From contig NZ_RQFY01000004.1 of assembly GCF_004769555.1 (NCBI RefSeq), positions 434,001 through 498,000 on the forward strand: a DNA stretch of 64,000 nucleotides, read 5' to 3'. Both the position numbers and the translations under genes were made by a program. Under the pieces are notes generated by a model that was not told the origin of the DNA, made no database searches, and saw nothing but the letters and a program-made list of their open reading frames with translations. Within the stretch, counting starts at the first letter, position 1. Each line of letters opens with the position of its first letter. Positions 9,207 through 18,627 of this stretch are shown one piece after another. This DNA comes from Leptospira koniambonensis. GTDB taxonomy: Bacteria; Spirochaetota; Leptospiria; Leptospirales; Leptospiraceae.

Positions 9207-11855
9207 TTATTCTGCATTTCGAACCATTTTGAGGACTCTGGAATTCAGATTTGGGTCCCCATTTTCATTTGCGAGTCTCTCTAATAAATTTATGTCGGAT
9301 TCCGATTCTGGATTCCAATATTTAACAAAATAAAGGCGAGAAGTCCCTGCAGACAGCCAGAACCTAGCCCAGTCCAAAAAGTCCTCAGATTTGTCTCCCC
9401 AGCCGGAACCACTAAGGGAATCCTTTGTAAATGCAATTCTATCCGGCAAATTCCTAAAATCTAATCTACGCTTTGCCTTTCTGAAAGAAATAGAATCAGA
9501 TCCACAGGACCATTCATAATCCCTAAGTCCATTAGGCGATTTAGAAGTCACTTTCATATTCCAAACAAGTAAAGCTGACTTCCCTTGGAGCAATTTAGAT
9601 CCATCATAATATTGTAATGGAAAAGACTGCCAGCCTAAATGGCCTTCCCCTTCCGGAAGATTTTTAGGGAAAAGATTCTCACAAGCAGGTCCGAACACTT
9701 TTTTAGCAGAATCAGACTCGTCTCTTTTATCAAATCTTAGGAATAATTTAATTTCAGAATCAGGGAATTCCTTTCTAAGATATTCTGCTGCTTCTACTCC
9801 AGGTGAATTCAAATAAATTTGGATTTTATCCTTTTTAGAAAAGGATTCCATCGCACTTCTAAAAGCAGATTGAGCAGTATAGCTAGTAGGATTATCGGTA
9901 TTCAGCTCTCTTGCTTCCAGCTCGGAAGAATCTCCGTCTTTATGAAATAGAAATACTCTCTTATCCTTTACAAAAACTGCAATCAACGGGTGAGTTAACT
10001 TTTTGAAATTTGCATTTTTAAGAGGATCTGATTCTTCCCTAATGCGGGAAGATTCTTTGGTTCTCATTTCAGACCAAGCAGATTTCCAAGGTTCTCTTCC
10101 TGGAGGATAAAATCCTTTATATTTAGAAATTCTATTATGAGTTTTAAGGATCGCAAGGTCAGGAGGAGAATCATCTTCTTGAAGTTCAGAATTTTCCTCA
10201 TAATGGATCATAAAAGAAAGTAGATCGTTTGTATAACCATGTCTGGTATAAAAATCAATTGCAGAATTTTCTAAACTTTTACTTCCGAAAGAAGGAGGGA
10301 GATAATTTTTGATCTCAAAAGTTTTATCATCCGTATGACCTGAAGCAGAAATTTTAAGCGCCTGGTCTAAGAAACTTTTTACTCCTCTTAGATTCGAAGA
10401 TTCCTTATGAGAAAGAAATAATCCATTCAAACGGATCCATTCTTCTTTATAAGAAGGATCTTCTTTTAAAATACCGCCCGCCTTAGTAAACTCTATGATC
10501 GCTTTTCTAAGATTATTCGTTTTTAACTGCAAAAACCCATGAAGCAATGTCGCGGAATATTCTACTCTTCTCCACCCTTTACTTTGTGCGAGAAAGCTCA
10601 GATCCATTGCAAGTTTAGAAGCTACTTCAGGTTCGTCTTCTGAAAGTATTTGAATAATTCTTAATTTAGTAAATAGATCATCTTCTGTCAGATTTTTAGG
10701 AGTGCTAACTGATTGTAGAGCATCTACAGCTTTATGAGAATTTTTAGATTTCCAAACTGCAACAGATATTAGATCGCGAGCGCTATTTATCGGAATCGGT
10801 TCCCCTAAGAATGGATGGAGTATCTTAGTAGACCAGTGTAAAAAATCTAAATTCAAATAATATTCAAGTGCTCTTGCAGGTTCACCTTGCAAATATGCAA
10901 GAGTTCCTAACTTCAAATATAATGAATTTTTATAAGCGGGAGCCATTTCCCCTTGTCTTTCTATTATATACTTTAAAACTTTTTCAGCAGAATTCGGATC
11001 CCCATCCACCAAATAATAATACGCCAATTTTTCGTAAGAATGAGAAAGCATTCTTCCACCTAAATTTTCAGAAACAATACCAATTTTAGAAAATTGGATC
11101 GCGTCTCTTGCAAATCCTAACTCCGAAAGATAATCTGCAATATTAGGAAGAAAATTAGATAAGAAAGGAATATGTTTTAGCTCCTTCTCCTCTGGATCAG
11201 TAACCCCAGGAAAAGGAGAAAGTATTCTTTGCAAATTTGTATATTCTCTATCATGGTTCGGATCAGAAAGTTTGAAATCCGCCATATAACTTCCGAGACG
11301 AAGCATTCTACAAAGTGAATAATATTGTTTTTTGGGAGAACATTTGATCTTATCCGCTGGCTTCTTATAAAGAAGAACGTTACGAGTAGATTCTACTAAT
11401 TCTTTTTGGTAAGTGTCTCCAGCAGGAGGATTCCAAACTTTTAGGAAATTTTCCCCATTTGATTTCTTGGAGAAGTAAATATCTTGAAAATAAAGTAGAA
11501 GAACTTCTGCGAAGCCTAGATCTTTTTCCTTTCGAATAGAATTGATAAGGTTAGAAAATTTTCCGGAATCTTTATTAAGAAGTAAATATTCACCAGCTAA
11601 TAGTGCAAATTCTGATTTTTGGACTGCATTCAGACCTTCTGGAAAGGAATTAAAATCAGTTTCCTTCGTTAGGACGTTTTTGCCATCCATCAAAAGATAA
11701 AAATTACCTGGAGAACCTGTCCAACCGTAATCATTACGGGTCTGAGCAGATAGCGATGTACAAAAAGAACAGAATGAAATTAATAAAAATGGAATATACT
11801 TGAAAATTAGGCTAATGCCGCCTACTTTACGAATATTTAAAATTGCATTTTGCAA
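9207..11855 (-). CDS. large secreted TPR protein, possible degenerate CHAT domain at the C-terminus
   Basis: An 882-residue protein. A hydrophobic stretch at residues 17-34 followed by SLSAQ looks like a signal peptide, so the working start may be slightly downstream of the ATG used here. The middle (~230-560) is helical with TPR-like units such as AYYYLVDGDPNSAEKVLKYI and AYLQGEPARALEYYLNL. The last ~270 residues, starting near HPLIAVFVKDKRVFLFH, resemble a CHAT caspase-like fold in layout, and the segment DFLDWARFWLSAGTSRLYFV matches the AGA-W part of CHAT, but I cannot see the catalytic His and Cys motifs. The domain would then be inactive, or the likeness is accidental. It follows gpsA by 27 bp. 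Confidence 0.6.
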   Translation of the reverse strand: MQNAILNIRKVGGISLIFKYIPFLLISFCSFCTSLSAQTRNDYGWTGSPGNFYLLMDGKNVLTKETDFNSFPEGLNAVQKSEFALLAGEYLLLNKDSGKFSNLINSIRKEKDLGFAEVLLLYFQDIYFSKKSNGENFLKVWNPPAGDTYQKELVESTRNVLLYKKPADKIKCSPKKQYYSLCRMLRLGSYMADFKLSDPNHDREYTNLQRILSPFPGVTDPEEKELKHIPFLSNFLPNIADYLSELGFARDAIQFSKIGIVSENLGGRMLSHSYEKLAYYYLVDGDPNSAEKVLKYIIERQGEMAPAYKNSLYLKLGTLAYLQGEPARALEYYLNLDFLHWSTKILHPFLGEPIPINSARDLISVAVWKSKNSHKAVDALQSVSTPKNLTEDDLFTKLRIIQILSEDEPEVASKLAMDLSFLAQSKGWRRVEYSATLLHGFLQLKTNNLRKAIIEFTKAGGILKEDPSYKEEWIRLNGLFLSHKESSNLRGVKSFLDQALKISASGHTDDKTFEIKNYLPPSFGSKSLENSAIDFYTRHGYTNDLLSFMIHYEENSELQEDDSPPDLAILKTHNRISKYKGFYPPGREPWKSAWSEMRTKESSRIREESDPLKNANFKKLTHPLIAVFVKDKRVFLFHKDGDSSELEARELNTDNPTSYTAQSAFRSAMESFSKKDKIQIYLNSPGVEAAEYLRKEFPDSEIKLFLRFDKRDESDSAKKVFGPACENLFPKNLPEGEGHLGWQSFPLQYYDGSKLLQGKSALLVWNMKVTSKSPNGLRDYEWSCGSDSISFRKAKRRLDFRNLPDRIAFTKDSLSGSGWGDKSEDFLDWARFWLSAGTSRLYFVKYWNPESESDINLLERLANENGDPNLNSRVLKMVRNAE

Positions 11856-11882
11856 GGGAATCGATCGCGATTTAAGAGCGGT

Positions 11883-12884
11883 TTATAGACCTTCTCTTTT
11901 TAAGTCCCGGCCCATTAAATCTCTAACAACCTCCTTCGGATTCTTATGCTCGTAAAGCATTTTATACACCTCGGTGGTTATTGCCATTTCGATACCTAAT
12001 TTCTGGGATAATTCGAATCCACTTTTTGCAGTTTTAACCCCTTCTGCAACTTCTACCATTCCGCCTAAGATAGAATCCAAACTTTCTCCTTTTCCCAATC
12101 TGAAACCTACAGTCCTGTTTCTGGAAGCATCTCCGCAACAAGTAAGGATTAAATCTCCCATTCCAGAAGGTCCTAAAAATGTAAGAGGATCCGCTCCCAA
12201 TTTGACTCCTAGTCTGGAAATTTCGGTTAATCCTCTGGTGATCAAAGCGGCTCTAGTATTCTGTCCGAATCCTAATCCGTCAGAAACTCCTGCAGCAATT
12301 GCGATCACATTTTTTAAAGAGCCGCCAACTTCTACTCCGACCACGTCTGGAGTCCAATAGGTCCTAAAATATGTGAAACTGAATATTTCCTGTACCTTTC
12401 TTGCAGTTGCTTCATTTTTAGATGCGATACTCACTATCGTAGGTACACGTTTGACCAACTCTTTTGCAAAACTAGGTCCAGAAAGATAAGATAATCTGCT
12501 ATGAAATTTGCCTGGAAGTTCTGCTTCAAAAATTTCGGAAACTAGTCTAAGACTTCCATTTTCTATTCCTTTGCTTGCGGAAACGATGGGAGCCTTTTCC
12601 GGTAGAAAAGATTTAATCTCTTTTAGAATATCAGTGATTGCGTGAGAAGGAGGAGCAGAAACGATCATGTCCTTATCACGTACGGCTTCTTCTAAACTTG
12701 TACTTCCTTTTAAATTTTTAGGAAGATCTATGCCTGGTAGATATTTTTCGTTCCGATGGTTCTCATTAATCTCTTGGATCAGCCCAGAATTCCTTCCCCA
12801 AATGGTAACATCATAACCTTTGTCCGCCAGCAACACACCTAAAGAAGAACCAAAACTTCCAGATCCGATAACGCCGATTTGCAT
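11883..12884 (-). CDS. gpsA: NAD(P)+-dependent glycerol-3-phosphate dehydrogenase
   Basis: A 333-residue cytoplasmic enzyme that reduces dihydroxyacetone phosphate to sn-glycerol 3-phosphate, the backbone precursor for phospholipids. It shows the Rossmann motif [46 protein letters not shown], the catalytic lysine in [13 protein letters not shown], and the C-terminal [10 protein letters not shown] and [14 protein letters not shown] segments. The length is usual for GpsA. It is the first gene ahead of the TPR gene on the minus strand and is divergent from the plus-strand gene that starts at 13050, with 165 bp between them for promoters. Confidence 0.95.
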   Translation of the reverse strand: MQIGVIGSGSFGSSLGVLLADKGYDVTIWGRNSGLIQEINENHRNEKYLPGIDLPKNLKGSTSLEEAVRDKDMIVSAPPSHAITDILKEIKSFLPEKAPIVSASKGIENGSLRLVSEIFEAELPGKFHSRLSYLSGPSFAKELVKRVPTIVSIASKNEATARKVQEIFSFTYFRTYWTPDVVGVEVGGSLKNVIAIAAGVSDGLGFGQNTRAALITRGLTEISRLGVKLGADPLTFLGPSGMGDLILTCCGDASRNRTVGFRLGKGESLDSILGGMVEVAEGVKTAKSGFELSQKLGIEMAITTEVYKMLYEHKNPKEVVRDLMGRDLKREGL

Positions 12885-13049
12885 GAGATACCCTTTCCCC
12901 GACTAACCCTAAGGAGTGATGATCCTGACCTGGAAAGCCTAAACGGCAAGAAAAAAAAGCAGCAAAAACAAAGGCCTTTCCATTCTTATTTTGGTATAAA
13001 ACAGAAATGAGTTTACCGACCAAATCCGCAGGATTAACTTTGTTCTTCC

Positions 13050-13742
13050 ATGCTCGATTTGCGGAAACTTTCGGGATTCAATCTTTTAGATTTTCTGACG
13101 GGAAAAAATTCCTTGGAAGAAAAAGCCTTAAAGAGCAATTACAGGATCGCCGTTTTACTTCATTCTTTGAATAAGGTTCTGCAAAAAAAAGTGGTAGAGG
13201 GCACAGAAGATCTAGAGTCCCTAGTGATGGATTCAGGTCGGGGTGTTTTATATCTTTCCGGACATTATTCTATCCAAGGACTGGCCTGGTCCAAAATTTT
13301 AAGAACGAATCATATCAGATATAAACTCTCTTTACGACCTGTAAAGGTAGACGGAAACAGAGTGGTGTTTCGAATAGAAGCGTTTAGACTCTATGATCAT
13401 AACCCAAGATCTATAGATCCAATACGGATTTTTTCCAAAGTTTTCAAATTCCATAGAAAACTAATATTAGAAGAAATAGTCGAAGAAATTCCTGAAATAT
13501 TATCCCTTACGGAAGTGGGGAATGAGATCAGAGTCGACTTAAATTATTTTTTAGCAGAAATTCCAGAAGTAGCTGGAGCTGTTTCAGTCCAAAAAGTAAT
13601 CCCCGAAAAAGGAAATGTATTCTTATTCGTGCGCTCTAATACAATTTTAAAACCATTATTGGATTTTTTTGGTCCGGACTATCTAAGGGTAGAACCGATT
13701 TCGGAGAATGAAGACAGCATGCTCATGCTGTGGAGGGATTAG
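13050..13742 (+). CDS. conserved-looking hypothetical protein
   Basis: A 230-residue protein I do not recognise. It has no signal peptide, no membrane segment and no metal-binding motif. The sequence alternates strands and helices (for example RGVLYLSGHYSIQGLAW, YKLSLRPVKVDGNRVVFRIEAFRLYD, and a final FLFVRSNTILKPLLDFFGPDYLRVEPI), which suggests a compact alpha/beta protein. The first ATG is used; the codon usage is like that of the neighbours. It is separated by 94 bp from the metallophosphoesterase operon downstream and divergent from gpsA. Confidence 0.6.
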   Translation: MLDLRKLSGFNLLDFLTGKNSLEEKALKSNYRIAVLLHSLNKVLQKKVVEGTEDLESLVMDSGRGVLYLSGHYSIQGLAWSKILRTNHIRYKLSLRPVKVDGNRVVFRIEAFRLYDHNPRSIDPIRIFSKVFKFHRKLILEEIVEEIPEILSLTEVGNEIRVDLNYFLAEIPEVAGAVSVQKVIPEKGNVFLFVRSNTILKPLLDFFGPDYLRVEPISENEDSMLMLWRD

Positions 13743-13835
13743 AAAGATTGGACATTATCACGGGTTTTTCAAGAATCAGTATAGAAAGGGTCAAACGGCT
13801 TCAAGTCGTTTAACATAAAATTAGGATAAGTCCAA

Positions 13836-14834
13836 ATGAGGATCATTTACCTCACCGATATCCACGACGGGCTCAGAGGATTGAAAGAAGTCCTTATGGG
13901 AACCGAATGCGACTTGTACCTATTCTCCGGCGACATTATCTACAAAGCCTTTTTTAATCCAGAACGTATCATCGAATTTGTAACACTCCAAGAAGACATG
14001 TATCGTATCATGGATGATGTCAAAGAAGAGATCAATCCTTATGATTACGCAACAAGAGCAGTACGTTTTCCAGAGAAGTACCAGCCTAACGTGGTAGAAA
14101 AATCCCACGATTACAGAAGATTATTCCACCAAGCCGCAAAAACGATGAAGGAAAAATACGAACTCATCGAGATCATCATCCAAAAATACGCAAAAGCTCC
14201 TGTCTGGTTATTACCAGGAAATTATGATATAGATCTTCAATACTCCGCGTTATACGAAAGAGACCTGCATAGAAAAACCTTCGATATGGGAGGATTAAAA
14301 TTTGCAGGTTATGGTGGAGCTCCAGTAATCACTTCAGGGATCCCGGAAAAATTAGCCGTAAAATTCCACGAGTATAATCGTAACGGAAAAAATTACAGCG
14401 AACCAGAAGACTTCTTCAAAGAAGAAAATCCAGATGTTGTTGTAATTCATAATCCAGCGTACGGATTTTTAGATAAGATCCCAAGTTTTGGAAATGTAGG
14501 CTCTCAAGGGATCCGAAGATATTTAGATGATTATTCTCCCGCCTTAGTTGTCTCTGGTCATGTTCATGAAGACCAAGGGATCATAAAAAAAGGAAAAACA
14601 GTGTTTTTGAATCCTTCTAATTTTGGACCGGTTGATTCAGTCTTCGGATTTCAACCTGGAGGCTTCTTCTCTGAAATAGAAATAGAAAACAATCTTGTAA
14701 AAAATGTAAAACTGAATAGACTATCGGATCACTCAATTCGCCACCTTTTAGAAGTCGATTGCTCTGGAGACAAGTTAGAGCTTGTCCATGCAAGCAATGA
14801 CTCAGAAGTTCCGGCGGAAGATTTTATCCGATAG
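13836..14834 (+). CDS. calcineurin-like metallophosphoesterase
   Basis: A 332-residue cytoplasmic phosphoesterase. The dinuclear-metal signature is complete: TDIHDG (D8, H10), FSGDII, LLPGNYD (the family has GNHD, so the His is replaced by Tyr here), VIHNPAYG and VSGHVHEDQG. The insertion from about residue 45 to 130 is long and helical. Substrate is unknown; families of this type include phosphodiesterases and nucleic-acid-acting enzymes. The next gene begins 2 bp after the stop, and the whole row to recG overlaps or nearly overlaps, so this gene probably leads an operon of four. The GNHD-to-GNYD change at an active-site histidine is worth noting. Confidence 0.85.
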   Translation: MRIIYLTDIHDGLRGLKEVLMGTECDLYLFSGDIIYKAFFNPERIIEFVTLQEDMYRIMDDVKEEINPYDYATRAVRFPEKYQPNVVEKSHDYRRLFHQAAKTMKEKYELIEIIIQKYAKAPVWLLPGNYDIDLQYSALYERDLHRKTFDMGGLKFAGYGGAPVITSGIPEKLAVKFHEYNRNGKNYSEPEDFFKEENPDVVVIHNPAYGFLDKIPSFGNVGSQGIRRYLDDYSPALVVSGHVHEDQGIIKKGKTVFLNPSNFGPVDSVFGFQPGGFFSEIEIENNLVKNVKLNRLSDHSIRHLLEVDCSGDKLELVHASNDSEVPAEDFIR

Positions 14835-14836
14835 TT

Positions 14837-15514
14837 ATGACTCTTCCAAAACTCAGCTCAAACTCTAATATTGTAAAATTCGTAGGTCTAAAAAAATTTT
14901 TTAGATCTCATGAGACTGGAGTATCCAGAGAAAGAATAGAAGACTTCAAAAAATTTAATAAGTTAATCAACTATGGTGGAGACGAGGTAGCATTCGATAT
15001 ATTAGGTTCCTTAAATTTCGGCCAAGCAACTTCCGATTCAGACACAGACATAGTAATGTATACTAGATGTGAAGAAGGCAGAATGGGAGAATGTGGACTG
15101 GAAAATTGTTATAAAATTGCACTTTTCAAACATATGTTCCTGAACCTAGTTACCTTCGAACATAATTCACAAGCTTATAAATTGGAAATCGTAGACTGTA
15201 TCAATCTGAACCAATTGGAAAAAGATATAAAAGATAAGAATGCTGAATCTGCTTTGCTCATCCGTTTTTGTTTTTACAGATCCATTTGTAGAGGAGTGAA
15301 TCGTAGACTTCTTCATAAATACGAAAATATGATCTCCGATAATCTTCCTCTTTGGGAAAAAATTTCAGAATCATTAGAAGAATGTTTCGAAGGGATTATT
15401 AAGTCTTCTCAACATACTTATTCATTTCATAAATACGCGGGAAGATTAGCTGATAAGGGAATTAAATTGCCTGGTTCCATGGCGGAGAAAATAAAGGATT
15501 ATCTGAAACAATGA
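14837..15514 (+). CDS. nucleotidyltransferase-fold protein
   Basis: A 225-residue protein with a minimal polymerase-beta nucleotidyltransferase motif: ILGSLNFGQATSDSDTDIVM gives the GS turn at residues 57-58 and the acidic DxD pair at 69 and 71. A cysteine-rich stretch (RCEEGRMGECGLENC) follows directly, which is unusual. The rest is helical, without an obvious second catalytic domain. Function is unknown: stand-alone members act as antibiotic nucleotidyltransferases, as MNT-type antitoxin partners, or on RNA. It starts 2 bp after the metallophosphoesterase gene and overlaps the next gene by 4 bp (ATGA), so translation is likely coupled. Confidence 0.72.
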   Translation: MTLPKLSSNSNIVKFVGLKKFFRSHETGVSRERIEDFKKFNKLINYGGDEVAFDILGSLNFGQATSDSDTDIVMYTRCEEGRMGECGLENCYKIALFKHMFLNLVTFEHNSQAYKLEIVDCINLNQLEKDIKDKNAESALLIRFCFYRSICRGVNRRLLHKYENMISDNLPLWEKISESLEECFEGIIKSSQHTYSFHKYAGRLADKGIKLPGSMAEKIKDYLKQ

Positions 15515-15906
15515 TCACCTTTCTCACCTTAGTTGCTTGTTTAGCAGCGGCCGCGATCTTCTTCCATGTTTTATATACTGTAGATACAAAACGTCTGGAT
15601 AAAAAAGATTCCAAACGACCTAAAGACAAAGATTACGGAAATCCAAGAAAAGTATACGGTGGAAATTGGGATCCGAACATTCCCCGCCCCAGACTTTGTC
15701 CTGTTTGTGGTCGATTCTTGGATAAGAATGAATACTTATACGCAGTTCTTTTTGAACCTGCAACTCCCGGAGCAAAACGACAAGCGCGGATTTATGGTTG
15801 CCGTTACTGTTACCTAGGATTGGATGATTCAAGTTCGGCTCCAGAGGAGATTATACAAAATTCTCCTCAACCGAAACCAGTCCAGGATGAAGAACTCGGT
15901 CTCTGA
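15511..15906 (+). CDS. small membrane-anchored zinc-ribbon protein
   Basis: A 131-residue protein that begins with a hydrophobic helix (FLTLVACLAAAAIFFHVLYTV, about residues 3-23) followed by a Lys/Asp-rich linker. The C-terminal half has two Cys pairs, LCPVCGRFLD and GCRYCYLG, about 40 residues apart, in the layout of a zinc ribbon. It has no recognisable enzymatic domain. Its start overlaps the nucleotidyltransferase stop by 4 bp and its 3' end overlaps recG by 20 bp. The role in this operon is unknown. Confidence 0.65.
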   Translation: MITFLTLVACLAAAAIFFHVLYTVDTKRLDKKDSKRPKDKDYGNPRKVYGGNWDPNIPRPRLCPVCGRFLDKNEYLYAVLFEPATPGAKRQARIYGCRYCYLGLDDSSSAPEEIIQNSPQPKPVQDEELGL

Positions 15907-18007
15907 TAAAAAAAACTCTACCATTTCCCTAACTAGCTCCATTGGAGTCGTAAAAGGTGTGGGTCCTAAAAAACAGGAAGTTTTAGAATCCGTAGGGATC
16001 AAAACTATCCAAGATCTTTTAGGATGGTTTCCACGCAGATACTTAGATCGGAACTTAACAGAAAATATTCTACTCAAACAAGGTGAATCAGTTACCTTAA
16101 TTTTAGAAGTAATCGATTCTTATCTGGCTCACGGAAAAAAATCCAGACTAGTAGTTTCTGCAAAAACAAAAAACAATGAGCCGATCAGTTTAGTTTTCTT
16201 CAGAGGTATCCAATTTTTTCGCAGAGTATTCCAACCTGGAATTCTTGTAGCTGTAACTGGTAAATTGGAATATTTCAGAGGATTCCAACTCATGCATCCG
16301 GATTACGAAGTTCTATCTTATGGTGGGAACTCCGACATTTCAGAAGATGATCTTCCTGAGAGCATTCACACTGGCCGTATCATTCCTCTTTATCCTACAA
16401 CGGAAGCAATGAGAGATGAACATCTCAATTCCAGAGAACTTCGTAAACTTATACACTTTGCATTAAAACTTTTAGAGGGCAGAATTCAGGAAATCCTACC
16501 TGCACAAGTTGTCAAAAAAAGAAATTTAATGGATCGAGCCCAGGCATATAATGAGATCCATTTTCCGACTGAAGATGAACAATTAGGAAGAGCAAGGACT
16601 AGATTCAAATACGAAGAATTATATTATTTCAATCTTTTGATAGAGTATAAACGTTCCCAAAGAGCAAAAGTTCCCAGGCTTTTATGGCCTCTGCCTGAAT
16701 CCAAAACTGCAAAGGATTTGATCAAAAATCTACCTTTCGAGTTAACACCGGATCAAAAAGATAGCATAGCAAAAATTTCAGAATGGACCAAGTCGGATAC
16801 TCCTGCCGCAATCCTATTGCAAGGAGATGTGGGTTCTGGAAAAACCTTGGTCGCACTTCTTACAGCACTCAAATACACAGACAATCAAGTTCAAGTCTGC
16901 ATGGTGGCTCCTACAGAAATTTTAGCCAGACAACATTACCAAACTGTAATGAACTTCTTAGGAAACATGCCTTTCCTAAGAATAGAACTTTTAGTTGGAA
17001 AAGAACCTAAAAAAACCAGGGCAGAAAAAATATTCAGGATCAAAACTGGAGAATCCCTATTTATAATAGGAACTCATAGTGTTTTCCAAGAAGATGTGAT
17101 CTTCAAAGATCTGGGACTTGCAATCATAGACGAGCAGCATAAGTTCGGAGTGGAACAAAGAGAAACATTAAGATCCAAAGGAAAAAATCCGGATATTCTT
17201 GCAATGACTGCAACTCCTATCCCAAGAACACTTTGCCTTACCTTATATGGTGACTTGGAACTCGTGACCTTAAAAAATCGCCCAGCCGGTAGGATCCCTA
17301 TCAAAACATTATGGTTCACAGAAGGAAAAAGATCCGGAGTTTATAAATCTATCCAAAAGTACGTCTCCCAAGGAAGACAATGTTATATTGTTTACCCATT
17401 GGTCGAAGAGTCTGAAAAGTCGGATCTTAAATCCTGTATAGAAGCGTACGAAACATTAAGAAAAGATGTTTTTCCTGAATTCAAGGTAGGACTTCTTCAT
17501 GGAAAAATGGAAACTTCTGAAAAAGATAGGATCATGAAATTGTTCCAACAAAATGAGATCCAAATCTTAGTCAGCACTACAGTGATCGAGGTTGGAGTAG
17601 ATGTTCCAAATGCGTCGGTAATGGTAATTGAACATTCCGATAGATTCGGGATCTCCCAGCTTCACCAGCTGAGAGGACGTGTTGGTCGGGGAAAACACGA
17701 AAGCTTCTGTATCTTAATTTCTGATTCAAAAATTACGGAAGAAGCAAGATATCGCATCCAAGCCTTAGTAGATTCTGATGATGGCTTCTTCTTATCTGAA
17801 GCTGATTTGAAATTGAGAGGCCCTGGAGAACTTTTAGGCGTAAGACAAAGTGGATTACCAGACTTTAAGATAGCTGATTTAAGAGAAGACAGCCAGTGGA
17901 TTGAAATCTCTAGAGAAGATGCAAATCAATTCGGGAATCTTGGAGATCTAGAAAAATCGGAAATCGTTTCTAGATTTTCGGAAGGCGCTTTATTATTTTC
18001 GAATTAA
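15887..18007 (+). CDS. recG: ATP-dependent DNA helicase RecG
   Basis: A superfamily 2 helicase that remodels stalled replication forks and branched DNA. The N-terminal wedge/OB region begins with GVGPKKQEVLESVGIKTIQDLLGWFPRRYLDR; Walker A is LLQGDVGSGKT, the Walker B variant is IIDEQHKFGVEQRE, motif III is ATPIPRTL, and motif VI is LHQLRGRVGRG, followed by the RecG-typical DLKLRGPGELLGVRQSGLPDF. I place the start at the ATG at 15887, giving 706 residues; the frame is open back to an ATG at 15824 inside the upstream gene, but those 21 codons lie in another gene's reading frame and do not look like RecG. It overlaps the zinc-ribbon gene by 20 bp. Confidence 0.95.
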   Translation: MKNSVSDKKNSTISLTSSIGVVKGVGPKKQEVLESVGIKTIQDLLGWFPRRYLDRNLTENILLKQGESVTLILEVIDSYLAHGKKSRLVVSAKTKNNEPISLVFFRGIQFFRRVFQPGILVAVTGKLEYFRGFQLMHPDYEVLSYGGNSDISEDDLPESIHTGRIIPLYPTTEAMRDEHLNSRELRKLIHFALKLLEGRIQEILPAQVVKKRNLMDRAQAYNEIHFPTEDEQLGRARTRFKYEELYYFNLLIEYKRSQRAKVPRLLWPLPESKTAKDLIKNLPFELTPDQKDSIAKISEWTKSDTPAAILLQGDVGSGKTLVALLTALKYTDNQVQVCMVAPTEILARQHYQTVMNFLGNMPFLRIELLVGKEPKKTRAEKIFRIKTGESLFIIGTHSVFQEDVIFKDLGLAIIDEQHKFGVEQRETLRSKGKNPDILAMTATPIPRTLCLTLYGDLELVTLKNRPAGRIPIKTLWFTEGKRSGVYKSIQKYVSQGRQCYIVYPLVEESEKSDLKSCIEAYETLRKDVFPEFKVGLLHGKMETSEKDRIMKLFQQNEIQILVSTTVIEVGVDVPNASVMVIEHSDRFGISQLHQLRGRVGRGKHESFCILISDSKITEEARYRIQALVDSDDGFFLSEADLKLRGPGELLGVRQSGLPDFKIADLREDSQWIEISREDANQFGNLGDLEKSEIVSRFSEGALLFSN

Positions 18008-18015
18008 GAGAGATG

Positions 18016-18055
18016 AATTTTCGGCCGACTAAAAATATCCAGCCGGCCGAAAATT
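18016..18055. terminator. convergent hairpin after recG
   Basis: A perfect 12-bp inverted repeat: the arms are at 18016-18027 and 18044-18055 (core CGGCCG flanked by AAAA/TTTT), with a 16-nt loop. It lies between the stop codons of recG and the convergent lipoprotein gene. The A and T ends of the arms can provide a short U-run in either direction, so it may stop transcription from both sides, though there is no long U-tract. Confidence 0.6.
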
Positions 18056-18073
18056 GATAATCTACAGAACGGA

Positions 18074-18412
18074 TCAGTAGATAAACGGGATAATTGTCGG
18101 CCTAGGGTTTAGGTCGCAAGTAAAACCACCTAAATCCACAGTGAGCAAGTTAATGATCAATGCTTCATTAGCACAATCGTCAACATCAGCTTTATTATAG
18201 TATTTATCTTCTTCTACTTTTGCTAGTTGAGGAGCAAGAATAGAAAGAATTTCGAAGCCACTTACTGCGGATCCAATAACTGCACTTGTCAGAATGATAC
18301 TTTTTGCTTCCTTTCCGTCTACGGTATCCGGATAGGAAAGACCGATCGCATCGAATAGAACACAATTAAACGTTAAGACCAGGGGCAGAAGAAGAGTGAT
18401 GATTTTTTTCAT
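18074..18412 (-). CDS. small lipoprotein
   Basis: A 112-residue protein with a lipoprotein signal: a short basic start (MKKI), a hydrophobic stretch LLLPLVLTF and the lipobox ending LTFNC at residues 13-17. I chose the ATG at 18412 over one 19 codons upstream because the signal peptide starts there and GGGAGA precedes it by about 8 bp. The mature part has AIGLSYPDTVDGKEAK and two later cysteines (DDC and FTC), perhaps forming a disulfide. It looks like a Leptospira-restricted small lipoprotein family (I have TIGR04452 in mind, unverified). Function unknown. Confidence 0.7.
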   Translation of the reverse strand: MKKIITLLLPLVLTFNCVLFDAIGLSYPDTVDGKEAKSIILTSAVIGSAVSGFEILSILAPQLAKVEEDKYYNKADVDDCANEALIINLLTVDLGGFTCDLNPRPTIIPFIY

Positions 18413-18627
18413 CCAGGGTTCTCCCAATTTGTTTTTTACAAAAAATTTCCAATTAGAGCTTAACTTCAACCGAATTTCGAAAGTAATTCAATACAAATTT
18501 CCAGATTTCAGGACCTAAGTTTGTCATAAAGATCCGGAAATTTCTGTAGTAACATTTGTGTCTTAAACAAATTGAGACTGCCTCGAAAATCCCTTTTCCC
18601 CAAGTCGCCAGAGAAGAATATGGAATT

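Noticed and set aside
9027..9284. Plus-strand open frame of 85 codons at the end of the TPR gene.
   Set aside because: It overlaps the start region of the TPR gene stop on the opposite strand, has no recognisable features and no ribosome site.
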